NCBI GenBank assembly: GCA_002336985.1 | Contig: DDFE01000148.1 | Coordinates: forward strand, 1 to 44,263 | DNA from: Sphingomonadales bacterium UBA1936 | Lineage (GTDB): Bacteria; Pseudomonadota; Alphaproteobacteria; Sphingomonadales; Sphingomonadaceae | Length of the DNA: 44,263 nucleotides | Reading direction: 5' to 3' | Shown here: in pieces, positions 16,925-25,475 of the stretch | Layout: every line of letters starts with the position of its first letter | How positions within the stretch are numbered: the first letter of the stretch is position 1 | Made by a program: the position numbers and the translations under genes | Notes under the pieces: model-generated | Told to the model about the DNA's origin: nothing | Seen by the model: the letters and a program-made list of their open reading frames with translations, nothing else | Databases searched by the model: none

Positions 16925-18069
16925 TCCGCCGACTCCTTCTCGATTTCGGCCTTCAGGAGGAAGGCGTTGGTGGTCGCGATCGGCTGTCCCGCGCGTAAGC
17001 CATCGGTTATGCCGACGAGGCCGCTGCTGCGGCGGCCGATCTGCACGGCCTGTGCCTTGAATCCGCTACGAGTCCGGACGAACACGACGGTTCTGTCACC
17101 CAGTGTCTGAACTGCGTCCTGCGGGACCATCACACCGCTTTTCGCGGCCCCGCCGCTTGCGAAGATGCGGGCCTGCACCTGCTGACCGGGAATGAAGACG
17201 GTGTTCGCCGCGCCGGCCTCGACCACGACTGTCGCAGCCCGCGTGCTGGCATCCACGACGCCGGTCATCGTGCGCACGCGACCCTCTATGGCTTGCCCGT
17301 CGCTTGTCGTCAGCTCGACCCGGTCGCCCGTTCTGACGCGCGCGGCATCGCCCGGCGGCAGGCTTGTTACGATCTGTATCCGGCGCGGATCCGCTACGCG
17401 AAACAGCTCGGCCTCCGCGGCGACGAAGCGGCCCAGATTTGCCGTGATCGCGGTCACCCGGCCTGCCACGGGACTGACCACGGCAACGGATCGCCCATCG
17501 GACGCTACGCGGGCGGCGCCTGCCGCAGCATTCGCGCGCATCGCATCGGCGCGCGCGACGGCAAGCGCGGCCTCGGCGGTTTCGAAGTCCGCACGGGGTG
17601 CCACGCCCTGCGACAACAGCCCTCGCTCGCGCGCGAGCTGTTTCTGGGCCAGCGCGACACGGGCGCCAGCCGCCGCGCGATCCGCGGCGATCGCGGACGC
17701 GTCGCGGCTTTCGACCAGAGCGAGCGTCTCGCCTGCACCGACGGGATCGCCGATGCGTTTGAAGATGCGCGTGATCGTGCCCGCCGCACGCGATGTCAGT
17801 ACCGCCTCTGCATCCGGCAAGGCATCGACTCGTGCCGAGGCCGGGATAGCCGAGTCCAGCTCGCCCGATGCGGCGGGGGCAACGGTGATCTGCGATTGCC
17901 TGATGGCGTCCGCAGTCATCGTTACCGTATCCGCGGGAGCGGCAGGTTTTTCGGCTGACGTGTAGGCTTGCGGGAGTGGCGCCGTCAGCCTGGCAACGCC
18001 GAAACCTGCCCCTGCGGCGAGTACAAGCGCCAGAGCGGCGCCTGCGGTGATTTTCTGTTTGGACGTCAT
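16921..18069 (-). CDS. czcB: RND periplasmic adaptor (membrane fusion) protein
   Basis: This is a 382-residue adaptor with an N-terminal membrane anchor (ITAGAALALVLAAGAGFGVARL). A lipoyl/hairpin region follows (GTITRIFKRIGDPVGAGETLALVES, then a helical hairpin rich in Ala/Arg to about residue 190, closed by SPVAGRVTAITANLGRFV). Beta-barrel and membrane-proximal domains complete it. It bridges the inner-membrane pump and the outer-membrane channel. The start codon overlaps the end of czcC by four bases and its own stop overlaps czcA, so the three genes are tightly coupled. No His-rich metal-binding front is seen, unlike Cupriavidus CzcB. Confidence 0.92.
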   Translation of the reverse strand: MTSKQKITAGAALALVLAAGAGFGVARLTAPLPQAYTSAEKPAAPADTVTMTADAIRQSQITVAPAASGELDSAIPASARVDALPDAEAVLTSRAAGTITRIFKRIGDPVGAGETLALVESRDASAIAADRAAAGARVALAQKQLARERGLLSQGVAPRADFETAEAALAVARADAMRANAAAGAARVASDGRSVAVVSPVAGRVTAITANLGRFVAAEAELFRVADPRRIQIVTSLPPGDAARVRTGDRVELTTSDGQAIEGRVRTMTGVVDASTRAATVVVEAGAANTVFIPGQQVQARIFASGGAAKSGVMVPQDAVQTLGDRTVVFVRTRSGFKAQAVQIGRRSSGLVGITDGLRAGQPIATTNAFLLKAEIEKESAE

Positions 18070-19328
18070 TGGATGGGTTCCCCCGAAATGGTGCGGCCCT
18101 GAAGGCGGGCGAGACGCGCGCGGATTTCGAATTGCGCCGCCCTGGCGTCGAGAAGGACACCGCGTGCGGTCCCCAGGCCTCGCCGTGCGGCAAGGAGTTC
18201 GACAAGAGGCGACTTGCCCGCTTCATAGGCAATGCGTGCGAGGCGGTAGGTTTCGTCCGCGGTAGCCTGGGCGTTGGCCGCGGCCGAGACGCGGGCATCC
18301 GCGGCCGCCAGTTCGGCAACCACCGAATGCGATTCCGCGAGCGCCTCGTTTCGCGCCATGGCCAGCCGCGCGTCTGCCGCGTCGATCTCCGCGCGCGACG
18401 CGGCGATATTTCCGCGATTGCGATCGAAAATGCTCAGCGGAATCGTCAACCCGCCGACGAGGGCGGTTGCCCTTTCGGCATTAAGGCGGCGCATGCCGAT
18501 CGTAGCCGTGATATCGGGCGCAACCCGGCTGCGTTCGACCCTGAGGCGCGCGACAGCCGCGTCCCGCTCCGTTTGTGCGACCTGAACCGTGGTTGTGCCG
18601 CGAGGATCCGGCGGGCCGACAATGGGCGCGTTCGGCCCGAGCAGTGTGTCCGCCAGACCGGTGTAGGGCCTCTCTGCTCCGACCAGTGCAGCGAGTTTCG
18701 AATATGCCGCGATCCGGTTCGCTTTCGCGAGTTCGAGCTCGGCACTCACGTCGTTGAGCGCGGATTGGGCCTGCAAACTGCGAAGGCGGGCTTCTTTCCC
18801 TGCGTCGACCAGCGCCTGGGCTGCGCGGAAGTCGCGCCGCGCCTGTTCGACCTGGTCTTCCGACAATGTCACGCGGCGGTCGGCGACTTCCGCGCCCGCA
18901 TAGGCGCGCGCAAGGTCGTAGGCGAAGGCGACGCGGGCATCGCGATCGCGGGCTTGTGAAGCGACGACACCGGCCTGACCGGCAGCGATCCGAGCAGACC
19001 TTTTGCCGCCCAGTTCGAGCGGCTGGCTGTACTGAAGCGTCGTCTCTGCGCGGTCGAAGGCCGCGTAGGGCGTCGATCCTGCAACGTTCTCGGTCAACAC
19101 GCTGATGTTTGGGTTCGGACGAGCTCGGGCCTGTTGCGACAGCCCCTCCGCACGGCGCACTTCCGCACCGCTGACGGCAAGTCGTGGCGCGTTTTCGCTC
19201 TCGCGAAGCAACACGGCAAATGGCGGCGCAACCTGCGCACGCACCGGCTGCGCGATCGCCATCAGGCAAGTCGCAGCCAGCATGCCGGGCACCGCGCGTC
19301 GCGGTATCCGGCCTCGAAAGGCTTTCAT
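18066..19328 (-). CDS. czcC: TolC-like outer-membrane channel, CzcC family
   Basis: This is a 420-residue protein with a signal peptide (Arg-rich front, then PGMLAATCLMAIAQPVRA, cleaved near Ala/Gln). Two repeats of long helices follow (SGAEVRRAEGLSQQARARPNPN and ESHSVVAELAAADARVSAAANAQATADETYRLARIAYEAGK), typical of TolC-family efflux channels. A loop with PLSIFDRNRGNI is characteristic of the CzcC branch. It exports the metal taken up by the adaptor/pump pair. It is the first gene of the czcCBA set and begins 52 bases after the small His-rich gene. Confidence 0.92.
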   Translation of the reverse strand: MKAFRGRIPRRAVPGMLAATCLMAIAQPVRAQVAPPFAVLLRESENAPRLAVSGAEVRRAEGLSQQARARPNPNISVLTENVAGSTPYAAFDRAETTLQYSQPLELGGKRSARIAAGQAGVVASQARDRDARVAFAYDLARAYAGAEVADRRVTLSEDQVEQARRDFRAAQALVDAGKEARLRSLQAQSALNDVSAELELAKANRIAAYSKLAALVGAERPYTGLADTLLGPNAPIVGPPDPRGTTTVQVAQTERDAAVARLRVERSRVAPDITATIGMRRLNAERATALVGGLTIPLSIFDRNRGNIAASRAEIDAADARLAMARNEALAESHSVVAELAAADARVSAAANAQATADETYRLARIAYEAGKSPLVELLAARRGLGTARGVLLDARAAQFEIRARLARLQGRTISGEPIQ

Positions 19329-19379
19329 CGGTAATTCCCCTTGTCGGCAAAGATGGATCGGGCGCGGAAAGGCGCGCGA

Positions 19380-19754
19380 TCAGCCGCGTGGGGGTCTCAG
19401 AAGTCCATCGGGCCGGACGGAGCCAGCCGCTCGGGTCAATGCAGCTATCCAGCGAACGTCGGAGATCAGGACGAGCGCCGCGAATGCCGGTTGTGCGGCA
19501 ATGTAGACCGTGTGCGATACGGCGTGCGCCGCCAGGTGGACGAGATCGGTATCGTCGTCGTCGGTGTGCTCGACATGCACATCGTGATCGGCGCTCATGC
19601 TCGTCATATGCGTCGTCGCGGCGGAGTGGGGCGTCGCGCTATGCCATGTCGCCAGCCCAAACATACCGGCCATTGCGAACAGCGCGAAAACCGCCGCGAG
19701 ATGCATGGCAACGCCACGCCGAAATGGATTGCGAGAGATTGTCGCCACGGTCAC
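19380..19754 (-). CDS. Small His/Asp-rich exported or membrane protein in the czc cluster
   Basis: This 124-residue protein starts at GTG 19754, with a second possible GTG at 19748. It has a hydrophobic segment (VAMHLAAVFALFAMAGMFGLATWHSA) and then a stretch rich in His, Asp and Met (HMTSMSADHDVHVEHTDDDDTDLVHLAAHAVSH). A second hydrophobic part and a C-terminal LLRPPRG follow. The layout recalls CzcI/DUF2946-type small proteins found before czcCBA, which are thought to bind metal in the periplasm or tune induction. It lies between the MFS exporter and czcC on the same strand and is probably co-transcribed. The longer open frame to 19949 overlaps the MFS gene and is not used. Confidence 0.65.
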   Translation of the reverse strand: MTVATISRNPFRRGVAMHLAAVFALFAMAGMFGLATWHSATPHSAATTHMTSMSADHDVHVEHTDDDDTDLVHLAAHAVSHTVYIAAQPAFAALVLISDVRWIAALTRAAGSVRPDGLLRPPRG

Positions 19755-19821
19755 GCCGATCTGCCTAACGACACGCAGACATTGCGACAAGACGAAGGAC
19801 AGTGGTGCTTTGTGCCGCCGG

Positions 19822-21153
19822 TCATCGCCGTGGCCATTTGCGATGAAGATCGTCGATGACGAAACTGTGAGTCGTCGCACCGTTCCGATGCGATGTTCGG
19901 CGATGGAGATGATCCGCGGGAAGAGTCTGGTGCCCGTGCGCAACGGCATCGGGGTCGTTTGCCGGCCAGACGATCAAGGCCGCAATGACGCCGATACCGG
20001 CAAGGCCGGCCATGGCTCCGAAGGCGACCGGCATGCCCAGGTTCGCGCCGAGCTGGCCGACCAGTGGATACGCGACGAGCCAGCAGACGTGGCTCAGTGC
20101 AAATTGTGCAGCAAACAGCGCCGGCCGATCGTTCGCACTGACGGACCGGCGAAGCAGCCGGCCCGAGGGCGTGACGCTCATCGAATAGGCGATGCCGAGG
20201 AGGGGCCATGCCACCAGCAGGAGCGTCCAGCTCATCCCTGCCGACGAAAGCGCTGCGAGGATGCCCAGCATCGCCGCAAGCATGGCGGCCGCTCCGATCA
20301 TGACGGGCCGTTCCGGAATGCGTTCGAGAAGTTTCGGCAGGACGAAGGCTGCCAGCATCGACCCTCCGCCATAGACAGCAAGCGTAAGGGCAACCTGCGG
20401 CTGCCCGAGCCCCAAGCCCCGAACCATAACGACGGTATTGACGATAACCATCGCGCTCGCGGCTGCGACGGCAAGGTTGATCGCGAGCAGCCCGCGGAGG
20501 CGCGGCGTCTTGAGATAGACGCGGATTCCACGTGTCGTGCGCGCATAGAGACCATCGTCGCACCGCGCCTCCTGGGCAGGGGCGCTGGAAAGACCCGACG
20601 AAACGACGAGCGCGGCCGAGGCGATGAACCCGATCGCCGTTCCAGAGAATAGCCAGTGGAAATTGATGAGCGTGAGCAATGCTGCCGCCAGCATCGGGCT
20701 CGTCAGCGTTTCCATGTCATAAGCGAGCCGCGACAAAGAAAGCGCGCGCGTATATTCCGCTTCACCGGGCAGCACGTCTGGAATTGTCGCCTGAAACGTC
20801 GGTGTGAATGCAGCAGAGGCGGATTGCAGGACGAAGATCAGGACGTAGATCTGCCAGACGTCGGTGACGAAGGGCAGGAATACCGCCACGCCTGCGCGGA
20901 CGAGGTCGAGCGCGACAAGAAGCGCCTTGCGCGGCACGCGGTCGGCCAGCGCCCCGGCAATCGGTGCGATACCGATATAGGCGATCATCTTGATCGCCAG
21001 CGCCGTACCCAGCACCGCGCCCGCATCGCCGCCAGCGATATCGTAGGCGAGCAAGCCAAGCGCGACGGTTGCGAGGCCGGTTCCGACTAGCGCGATGACC
21101 TGCGCCAGAAACAAGTGTCGGTAGGTCCGGTTTGCGAGAATGGCGAGCAACAC
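19822..21153 (-). CDS. MFS exporter with His-rich C-terminus, NreB-like
   Basis: This is a 443-residue major facilitator protein with twelve predicted membrane helices. It contains MFS motif A-like GALADRVPRKALLVALDLVRAG and belongs to the MFS_3/EntS-like type. The C-terminal ~45 residues are rich in His (AHGHQTLPADHLHRRTSHRNGATTHS), as in nickel exporters of the NreB type, so Ni/Co export is the leading guess. GTG 21153 is preceded by AGGAT. The gene is the first of the minus-strand metal cluster and begins 23 bases from a CsoR-type operator; the divergent csoR-like gene is its probable repressor. Confidence 0.87.
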   Translation of the reverse strand: MLLAILANRTYRHLFLAQVIALVGTGLATVALGLLAYDIAGGDAGAVLGTALAIKMIAYIGIAPIAGALADRVPRKALLVALDLVRAGVAVFLPFVTDVWQIYVLIFVLQSASAAFTPTFQATIPDVLPGEAEYTRALSLSRLAYDMETLTSPMLAAALLTLINFHWLFSGTAIGFIASAALVVSSGLSSAPAQEARCDDGLYARTTRGIRVYLKTPRLRGLLAINLAVAAASAMVIVNTVVMVRGLGLGQPQVALTLAVYGGGSMLAAFVLPKLLERIPERPVMIGAAAMLAAMLGILAALSSAGMSWTLLLVAWPLLGIAYSMSVTPSGRLLRRSVSANDRPALFAAQFALSHVCWLVAYPLVGQLGANLGMPVAFGAMAGLAGIGVIAALIVWPANDPDAVAHGHQTLPADHLHRRTSHRNGATTHSFVIDDLHRKWPRR

Positions 21154-21175
21154 GGCATCCTGCGAGAAGAGGGAC

Positions 21176-21193
21176 TATCCCCCTGGGGGGATG
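21176..21193. promoter_or_regulatory. CsoR/RcnR-type operator, site 1 (MFS-proximal)
   Basis: ATCCCCC-T-GGGGGGAT forms a near-perfect G/C-tract dyad centred at 21184, typical of operators of the CsoR/RcnR/FrmR family. It lies 23 bases from the MFS start codon. Confidence 0.75.
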
Positions 21194-21200
21194 TCGTTGC

Positions 21201-21223
21201 CATATCCTCCCTGGGGGGATATG
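21201..21223. promoter_or_regulatory. CsoR/RcnR-type operator, site 2 (csoR-proximal)
   Basis: CATATCCTCCC-T-GGGGGGATATG is an 11+1+11 dyad with one mismatch, centred at 21212, 28 bases from the centre of site 1. It lies 33 bases upstream of the repressor start and should provide autoregulation. Confidence 0.78.
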
Positions 21224-21255
21224 TAAAGACCAAGCTAATGGAGCGGCGTAAAGGC

Positions 21256-21525
21256 ATGAACGAACATCGTCACGACACACATCCTGCGATCGTCAAGCGG
21301 CTCCATCGCGCCGGCGGGCATCTGCGCAGCATCGTTGAGATGATCGAGTCCGGACGACCCTGCGCCGATGTCGCGCAACAACTTCATGCGGTCGAAAAAG
21401 CGATCGTCGCGGCGAAGAAGGCGCTTATCAACGATCATATCGATCACTGTCTTGCTCATGCGGAAGAGGCCAGTGGCGTAGGGTCCGCCGTCGAAGAGTT
21501 CAGGACGATTTCGAAGTATTTGTAG
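21256..21525 (+). CDS. CsoR/RcnR family metal-sensing repressor
   Basis: This 89-residue all-helical repressor contains HPAIVKRLHRAGGHLRSIVEMI and the DUF156 core. Candidate metal ligands are Cys36 (GRPCADV), His61 and Cys65 (DHIDHC), the same spacing and even numbering as the Cu(I) sensor CsoR of Mycobacterium tuberculosis. His22, the His-rich front EHRHDTH and extra His64/His68 also recall Ni/Co sensors such as InrS and RcnR. ATG 21256 is chosen with AAAGG upstream; in-frame upstream residues lie across the operators. It probably represses the divergent MFS-czc cluster and itself by binding the two G-tract dyads, and is released by metal. Confidence 0.9.
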   Translation: MNEHRHDTHPAIVKRLHRAGGHLRSIVEMIESGRPCADVAQQLHAVEKAIVAAKKALINDHIDHCLAHAEEASGVGSAVEEFRTISKYL

Positions 21526-21714
21526 CGGGCAACAGCCGCGCCAGGCGGTCGTGGAAAACCGAATCAAGCGCTACGCCGCCGCTTCGTGAAACGCCTTCGG
21601 TCTCGACTGGCGTTCGTTGGCGTCAACCGGCGCTCTAAAGTCACTGCAGCGATCGTTCGCGATCTTCGATGATCGCCTCGACACCGTGCCTCGGCGGACG
21701 GTGCGGAGGCATAT

Positions 21715-23745
21715 GTGACACCGACCAAACTCCTTATCGGCCAAATCGTCGTAGTCTTCGCGATCGTCATCGCAGGCGTCTGGTTCGCCACGCAATGGAC
21801 GGCGGCAGCGCTCGCTTATCAGCCCGAACTTGGCCTCCCCTGGTTCTCCCTGCTGGGAACACCCGTCTATCGCCCCTGGGCGCTCTTTGGCTGGTGGTTC
21901 CACTTCGAGGCCTATGCGCCGCACGTTTTCGATGAAGCGGGAGCGATCGCGGCATCGAGCGGCTTTCTTGGCTGCGGCGCAGCGGTGTTCGGTTCGGTGT
22001 GGCGATCCCGGCAGGCGAACAATGTCACCACCTATGGTTCGGCGCGTTGGGCGATCTCCGCGGATATAAAGCGCGCTGGCCTCTTCGAGGACTGCGGCGT
22101 CTTTCTCGGTCGGGTCGGGCGTAATTATCTTCGTCACGGTGGACCCGAGCACGTCATGGCCTTTGCGCCGACACGGTCGGGCAAAGGCGTTGGGCTTGTG
22201 GTGCCGACCTTGCTCGGCTGGACCGGCTCTGCCGTCGTCCACGACATCAAGGGCGAGAACTGGGAACTGACGGCGGGCTGGCGGTCGCGTTTCTCGCATT
22301 GCCTGCTGTTCAACCCGACCGATAGCCGTTCGGCGCGCTACAATCCGTTGCTCGAAGTCCGGCGCGGCGCCGACGAGGTGCGCGACGTCCAGAACATCGC
22401 CGATATTCTTGTCGACCCGGAGGGCGCGCTCGAACGTCGAAACCACTGGGAAAAGACCAGTCATTCGCTGCTTGTCGGCGCGATCCTGCACATCCTTTAC
22501 GCCGAGGAAGAAAAGACTCTCGCGAGGGCGGCCGCATTCCTGTCCGATCCGCAGCGTCCGTTCACGGCGACGCTGAAGACCATGATGACGACCAATCATC
22601 TGGGCACGCCGGATGCGCCCAAGGTTCACCCGGTCGTGGCATCCGCTGCGCGTGAACTGCTCAACAAGTCCGACAACGAACGTTCGGGCGTGCTGTCGAC
22701 CGCAATGTCGTTCCTGTCGCTTTACCGCGACCCGACCGTCGCCGCCGTAACTAGCGCATGCGACTGGCGCATCGCCGATCTGGTCGAAGCCGAGAATCCG
22801 GTTTCGCTCTACCTGGTCGTGCCGCCTTCCGACATCAGCCGGACGAAACCGCTGATCCGGCTCGTCCTGAACCAGATTGGTCGCCGGCTGACCGAGCATC
22901 TCCATGCCGAAAACAAGCCCGGTCGTCACAAACTGCTCATGATGCTCGACGAGTTTCCGGCGCTCGGGCGGCTCGACTTCTTCGAGACCTCGCTCGCCTT
23001 CCTTGCCGGCTATGGCGTCCGCGCCTTCCTGATCGCGCAGAGCCTGAACCAGATCGAGAAGGCGTATGGCGAGCACAACGCGATCCTCGACAATTGCCAC
23101 GTCAAGGTCACCTTCGCGACCAACGACGAGCACACTGCCAAGCGCATTTCCGACGCGCTGGGGACGGCCACCGAGCAGCGCGCGATGCGCAACTATGCCG
23201 GACACCGGCTCGCCATCTGGCTCGGACACGTCATGGTCTCGCGTCAGGAGACCGCCCGCGCACTGCTGACACCCGGCGAAGTCATGCAGCTGCCGGCCGA
23301 CGATGAACTGGTGATGATCGCGGGCACGCCGCCGATCCGCGCCAAGAAGCTGCGCTATTACGAGGACCGGACGTTTCAGGTTCGCGTGCTTCCGGCACCG
23401 GTGCTTTCGGCCGAGGGATATGCCGACTGCCCGGCCGCGCGCGCCGATGACTGGGCATCACGAAACGGCTCGGTTGACGTTCGGCTCGCGGCGCTTGGCG
23501 AAGACGCCGATGAAGAGAGTGCGACCGGGGGGCTTGAACAGGCCCAGATTCCTGGGCCGTCGCTCGAGCCGAAATCGGCCCCTGAAAAGCCGATGCAGAA
23601 CATCTTTAGTTTCGACGATGACGACGGTGATCCCGCTGCTGCCAAGCGCGCGATCGATCAGGCGCGAACCCTGGGCGCAGCCCGCACCATCTACGCGATG
23701 GACGCGGCGAGCGGCAGTCCCGACGACCTGCAGCTGGGCCTCTGA
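21715..23745 (+). CDS. traG: Type IV coupling protein TraG (VirD4 family)
   Basis: This 676-residue protein has N-terminal membrane segments (IVVVFAIVIAGVWFATQW and GAIAASSGFLGCGAAVF) and then a cytoplasmic ATPase domain. Walker A is APTRSGKG at 151-158 and Walker B is LLMMLDEFPALGRL. It should deliver the relaxase-DNA complex to the Trb channel. The start is GTG 21715 with GGAGG at 21705-21709. It heads the trb cluster, with the next gene one base after its stop. Unusually, no relaxase gene lies directly upstream, where many ICEs of this type keep it; the metal-resistance genes begin there instead. Confidence 0.93.
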   Translation: MTPTKLLIGQIVVVFAIVIAGVWFATQWTAAALAYQPELGLPWFSLLGTPVYRPWALFGWWFHFEAYAPHVFDEAGAIAASSGFLGCGAAVFGSVWRSRQANNVTTYGSARWAISADIKRAGLFEDCGVFLGRVGRNYLRHGGPEHVMAFAPTRSGKGVGLVVPTLLGWTGSAVVHDIKGENWELTAGWRSRFSHCLLFNPTDSRSARYNPLLEVRRGADEVRDVQNIADILVDPEGALERRNHWEKTSHSLLVGAILHILYAEEEKTLARAAAFLSDPQRPFTATLKTMMTTNHLGTPDAPKVHPVVASAARELLNKSDNERSGVLSTAMSFLSLYRDPTVAAVTSACDWRIADLVEAENPVSLYLVVPPSDISRTKPLIRLVLNQIGRRLTEHLHAENKPGRHKLLMMLDEFPALGRLDFFETSLAFLAGYGVRAFLIAQSLNQIEKAYGEHNAILDNCHVKVTFATNDEHTAKRISDALGTATEQRAMRNYAGHRLAIWLGHVMVSRQETARALLTPGEVMQLPADDELVMIAGTPPIRAKKLRYYEDRTFQVRVLPAPVLSAEGYADCPAARADDWASRNGSVDVRLAALGEDADEESATGGLEQAQIPGPSLEPKSAPEKPMQNIFSFDDDDGDPAAAKRAIDQARTLGAARTIYAMDAASGSPDDLQLGL

Positions 23746-23746
23746 G

Positions 23747-24151
23747 ATGGCCGAACGTGTCCGCCACCAGCTGTTCCTGCCAGCTACGATCAGTGCGCGC
23801 CTCGAAGCGCTCGCGTCGAAGCCGGGTGCGTCCAAGTCGGCGATCCTTGCCGATGCGGTCGCCGCTTGGCTCGAGCGCAAAGGCAGTCTCGAGCTCGACG
23901 ACCGCTTCGGCTTGCGACTCGATCGCATGCTGACGGCAATAGGGCGCGTCGAGCGTGACGGGCAGGTGCTGCTCGAAACGCTGGCACTGTTCGTCCGCTA
24001 CGAACTCGCGATCCACGCGCCGCTCCCCGAAGATGATTTCGCGGGCCGGGCGATCGCGCGCGATCGCTTCGATGCCTTCGTCACCCAGGTCGGGCGGCAG
24101 CTGGCCAGTGGCAAACGCGCTCTCGGCGATCCTGCGGGAGCGACACTGTGA
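23747..24151 (+). CDS. CopG-like ribbon-helix-helix conjugation accessory protein
   Basis: This is a 134-residue protein with an N-terminal ribbon-helix-helix-like unit (RVRHQLFLPATISARLEALASKPGASKSAILADAVAAWLERK). A helical C-terminal part follows (LLETLALFVRYELAIHAPLP, then FVTQVGRQLASGKRALG). The same gene type sits between traG and trbB in many proteobacterial ICEs, where it is annotated as a CopG-family regulator. It may control the tra/trb promoter or assist relaxosome assembly; this is inferred. It overlaps trbB by four bases. Confidence 0.82.
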   Translation: MAERVRHQLFLPATISARLEALASKPGASKSAILADAVAAWLERKGSLELDDRFGLRLDRMLTAIGRVERDGQVLLETLALFVRYELAIHAPLPEDDFAGRAIARDRFDAFVTQVGRQLASGKRALGDPAGATL

Positions 24152-25155
24152 GCGTCGCGATCCCAAGCCTGTCGTTCGATCGGCGCCGCGCGATGCTTCG
24201 CACCGCGCTGGGCCCGGCCATCGCCGACGCGCTCGCCGATCCGCGGGTGATCGAGGTGATGGTCAACCCCGATGGTGCCCTCCGGCTCGACGTCCTGGGA
24301 GAGGGCAGGGTGGCCACCGGCGTGACTCTCGAAGCCGCGCAGGTCGAGCGCATCATCCGTCTCGTCGCTGCGCACGCGCGCGCCGAGGTCCATGGCGATG
24401 CGCCGATCGTCTCGGCGGAGCTTCCGCCGCACATTGAGGGCCACGCCGGCGAGCGGTTCGAAGGTCTGTTGCCGCCGGTCGCGACGGGGCCGTGCTTTGC
24501 GATCCGCAAGCCCGCGACGCGCCTCTACACGCTCGACGATTATGTCGCCGACGGCATCATGCTGGCGGTCACGGCATCGCGGCTGCGCTCGGCGGTCGCA
24601 GACCGGATGAACATCCTCGTCGCGGGCGGCACGAGCTCGGGAAAAACCACGCTGGCCAATGCGTTGCTGGCTGAACTGGTCAGCGTCGATGAGCGTGTCA
24701 TCCTGATCGAGGACACGCGCGAGCTCCAGTGCCCGGTCGCCGATACGGTCGCTCTCAGAACGCGGAGCGGTCACGTGGTCATGGCCGACCTCGTCCGCTC
24801 GACGCTGCGCCTGCGGCCCGACCGGATCATCGTCGGCGAGGTCCGCGGCCCGGAAGCGCTCGACATGCTCAAGGCCTGGAACACGGGCCATCCGGGCGGG
24901 ATCGCGACCATTCATGCGAACAGTGCTGTCGCGGCGCTAACCCGTGTCGAACAACTCGTCCAGGAAGCGGTCGTCACCGTGCCGCGCCGGATGATCGCCG
25001 AGGCGATCGACCTGATCGTCTTCATTTCCGGGCGCGGTGTCGAGCGCCGGATCTCCAGCATCGTCCGCGTCTCAGGCGTCGATCCCGACGGCGGCTACGC
25101 GCTCAGTGAACTCGTCAACTCTTCCCCACAACCCCCTCAAGGAGAACGACAATGA
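24148..25155 (+). CDS. trbB: P-type conjugative transfer ATPase TrbB (VirB11 family)
   Basis: This is a 335-residue hexameric secretion ATPase. It shows the N-terminal domain with VIEVMVNPDGALRLD, Walker A GGTSSGKTT at about 160-168, an Asp box (VILIEDTRELQ), Walker B-like LRLRPDRIIVGEVRGPEALDML and the His box (GHPGGIATIHANS). It powers pilus assembly and substrate transfer at the cytoplasmic face of the type IV channel. GTG 24148 has GGGAG seven bases upstream and overlaps the previous stop by four bases. Its own stop overlaps trbC by four bases. Confidence 0.94.
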   Translation: MSVAIPSLSFDRRRAMLRTALGPAIADALADPRVIEVMVNPDGALRLDVLGEGRVATGVTLEAAQVERIIRLVAAHARAEVHGDAPIVSAELPPHIEGHAGERFEGLLPPVATGPCFAIRKPATRLYTLDDYVADGIMLAVTASRLRSAVADRMNILVAGGTSSGKTTLANALLAELVSVDERVILIEDTRELQCPVADTVALRTRSGHVVMADLVRSTLRLRPDRIIVGEVRGPEALDMLKAWNTGHPGGIATIHANSAVAALTRVEQLVQEAVVTVPRRMIAEAIDLIVFISGRGVERRISSIVRVSGVDPDGGYALSELVNSSPQPPQGERQ

Positions 25156-25475
25156 CACCTCTTACGCGCCACCGGCTGGCATCCTGCTATGTCGCGCTGG
25201 CATCGCTGGCGATCGCGACATCGGCGCAGGCCGCCGGCTCGGGCATGCCCTGGGAGCAGCCGCTTCAGAAGGTCCTGGACTCGGTTCAGGGTCCGGTCGC
25301 CAAGATCGTGGCGGTGATCATCATCATCGTGACGGGTCTGACTCTCGCATTCGGCGAGACGGCGGGCGGCTTTCGGCGGCTGATCCAGATCATCTTCGGG
25401 CTGTCGATCGCCTTTGCCGCTTCGTCCTTCTTCCTGTCGTTCTTCAGCTTCGGTGGTGGGGCGCTCATCTCGTGA
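25152..25475 (+). CDS. trbC: Conjugative pilin TrbC (VirB2 family)
   Basis: This is a 107-residue prepilin with a signal peptide (YVALASLAIATSAQA, cleavage near residue 27) and two hydrophobic helices separated by a short positive loop (IVAVIIIIVTGLTLAFG, GGFRRL, IIFGLSIAFAASSFFLSFF). The mature subunit is about 80 residues, as expected for VirB2/TrbC pilins. GGAGAACG lies upstream of the ATG. The stop overlaps the start of trbD by four bases. Confidence 0.92.
   Translation: MTPLTRHRLASCYVALASLAIATSAQAAGSGMPWEQPLQKVLDSVQGPVAKIVAVIIIIVTGLTLAFGETAGGFRRLIQIIFGLSIAFAASSFFLSFFSFGGGALIS

Noticed and set aside
19755..19949. Longer version of the His-rich gene starting at 19949
   Set aside because: The extension overlaps the end of the MFS gene; GTG 19754 gives a sensible membrane segment near the N-terminus.
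21526..21714. Possible remnant of a relaxase gene before traG
   Set aside because: No convincing relaxase residues could be read in any frame of this 189-base gap.
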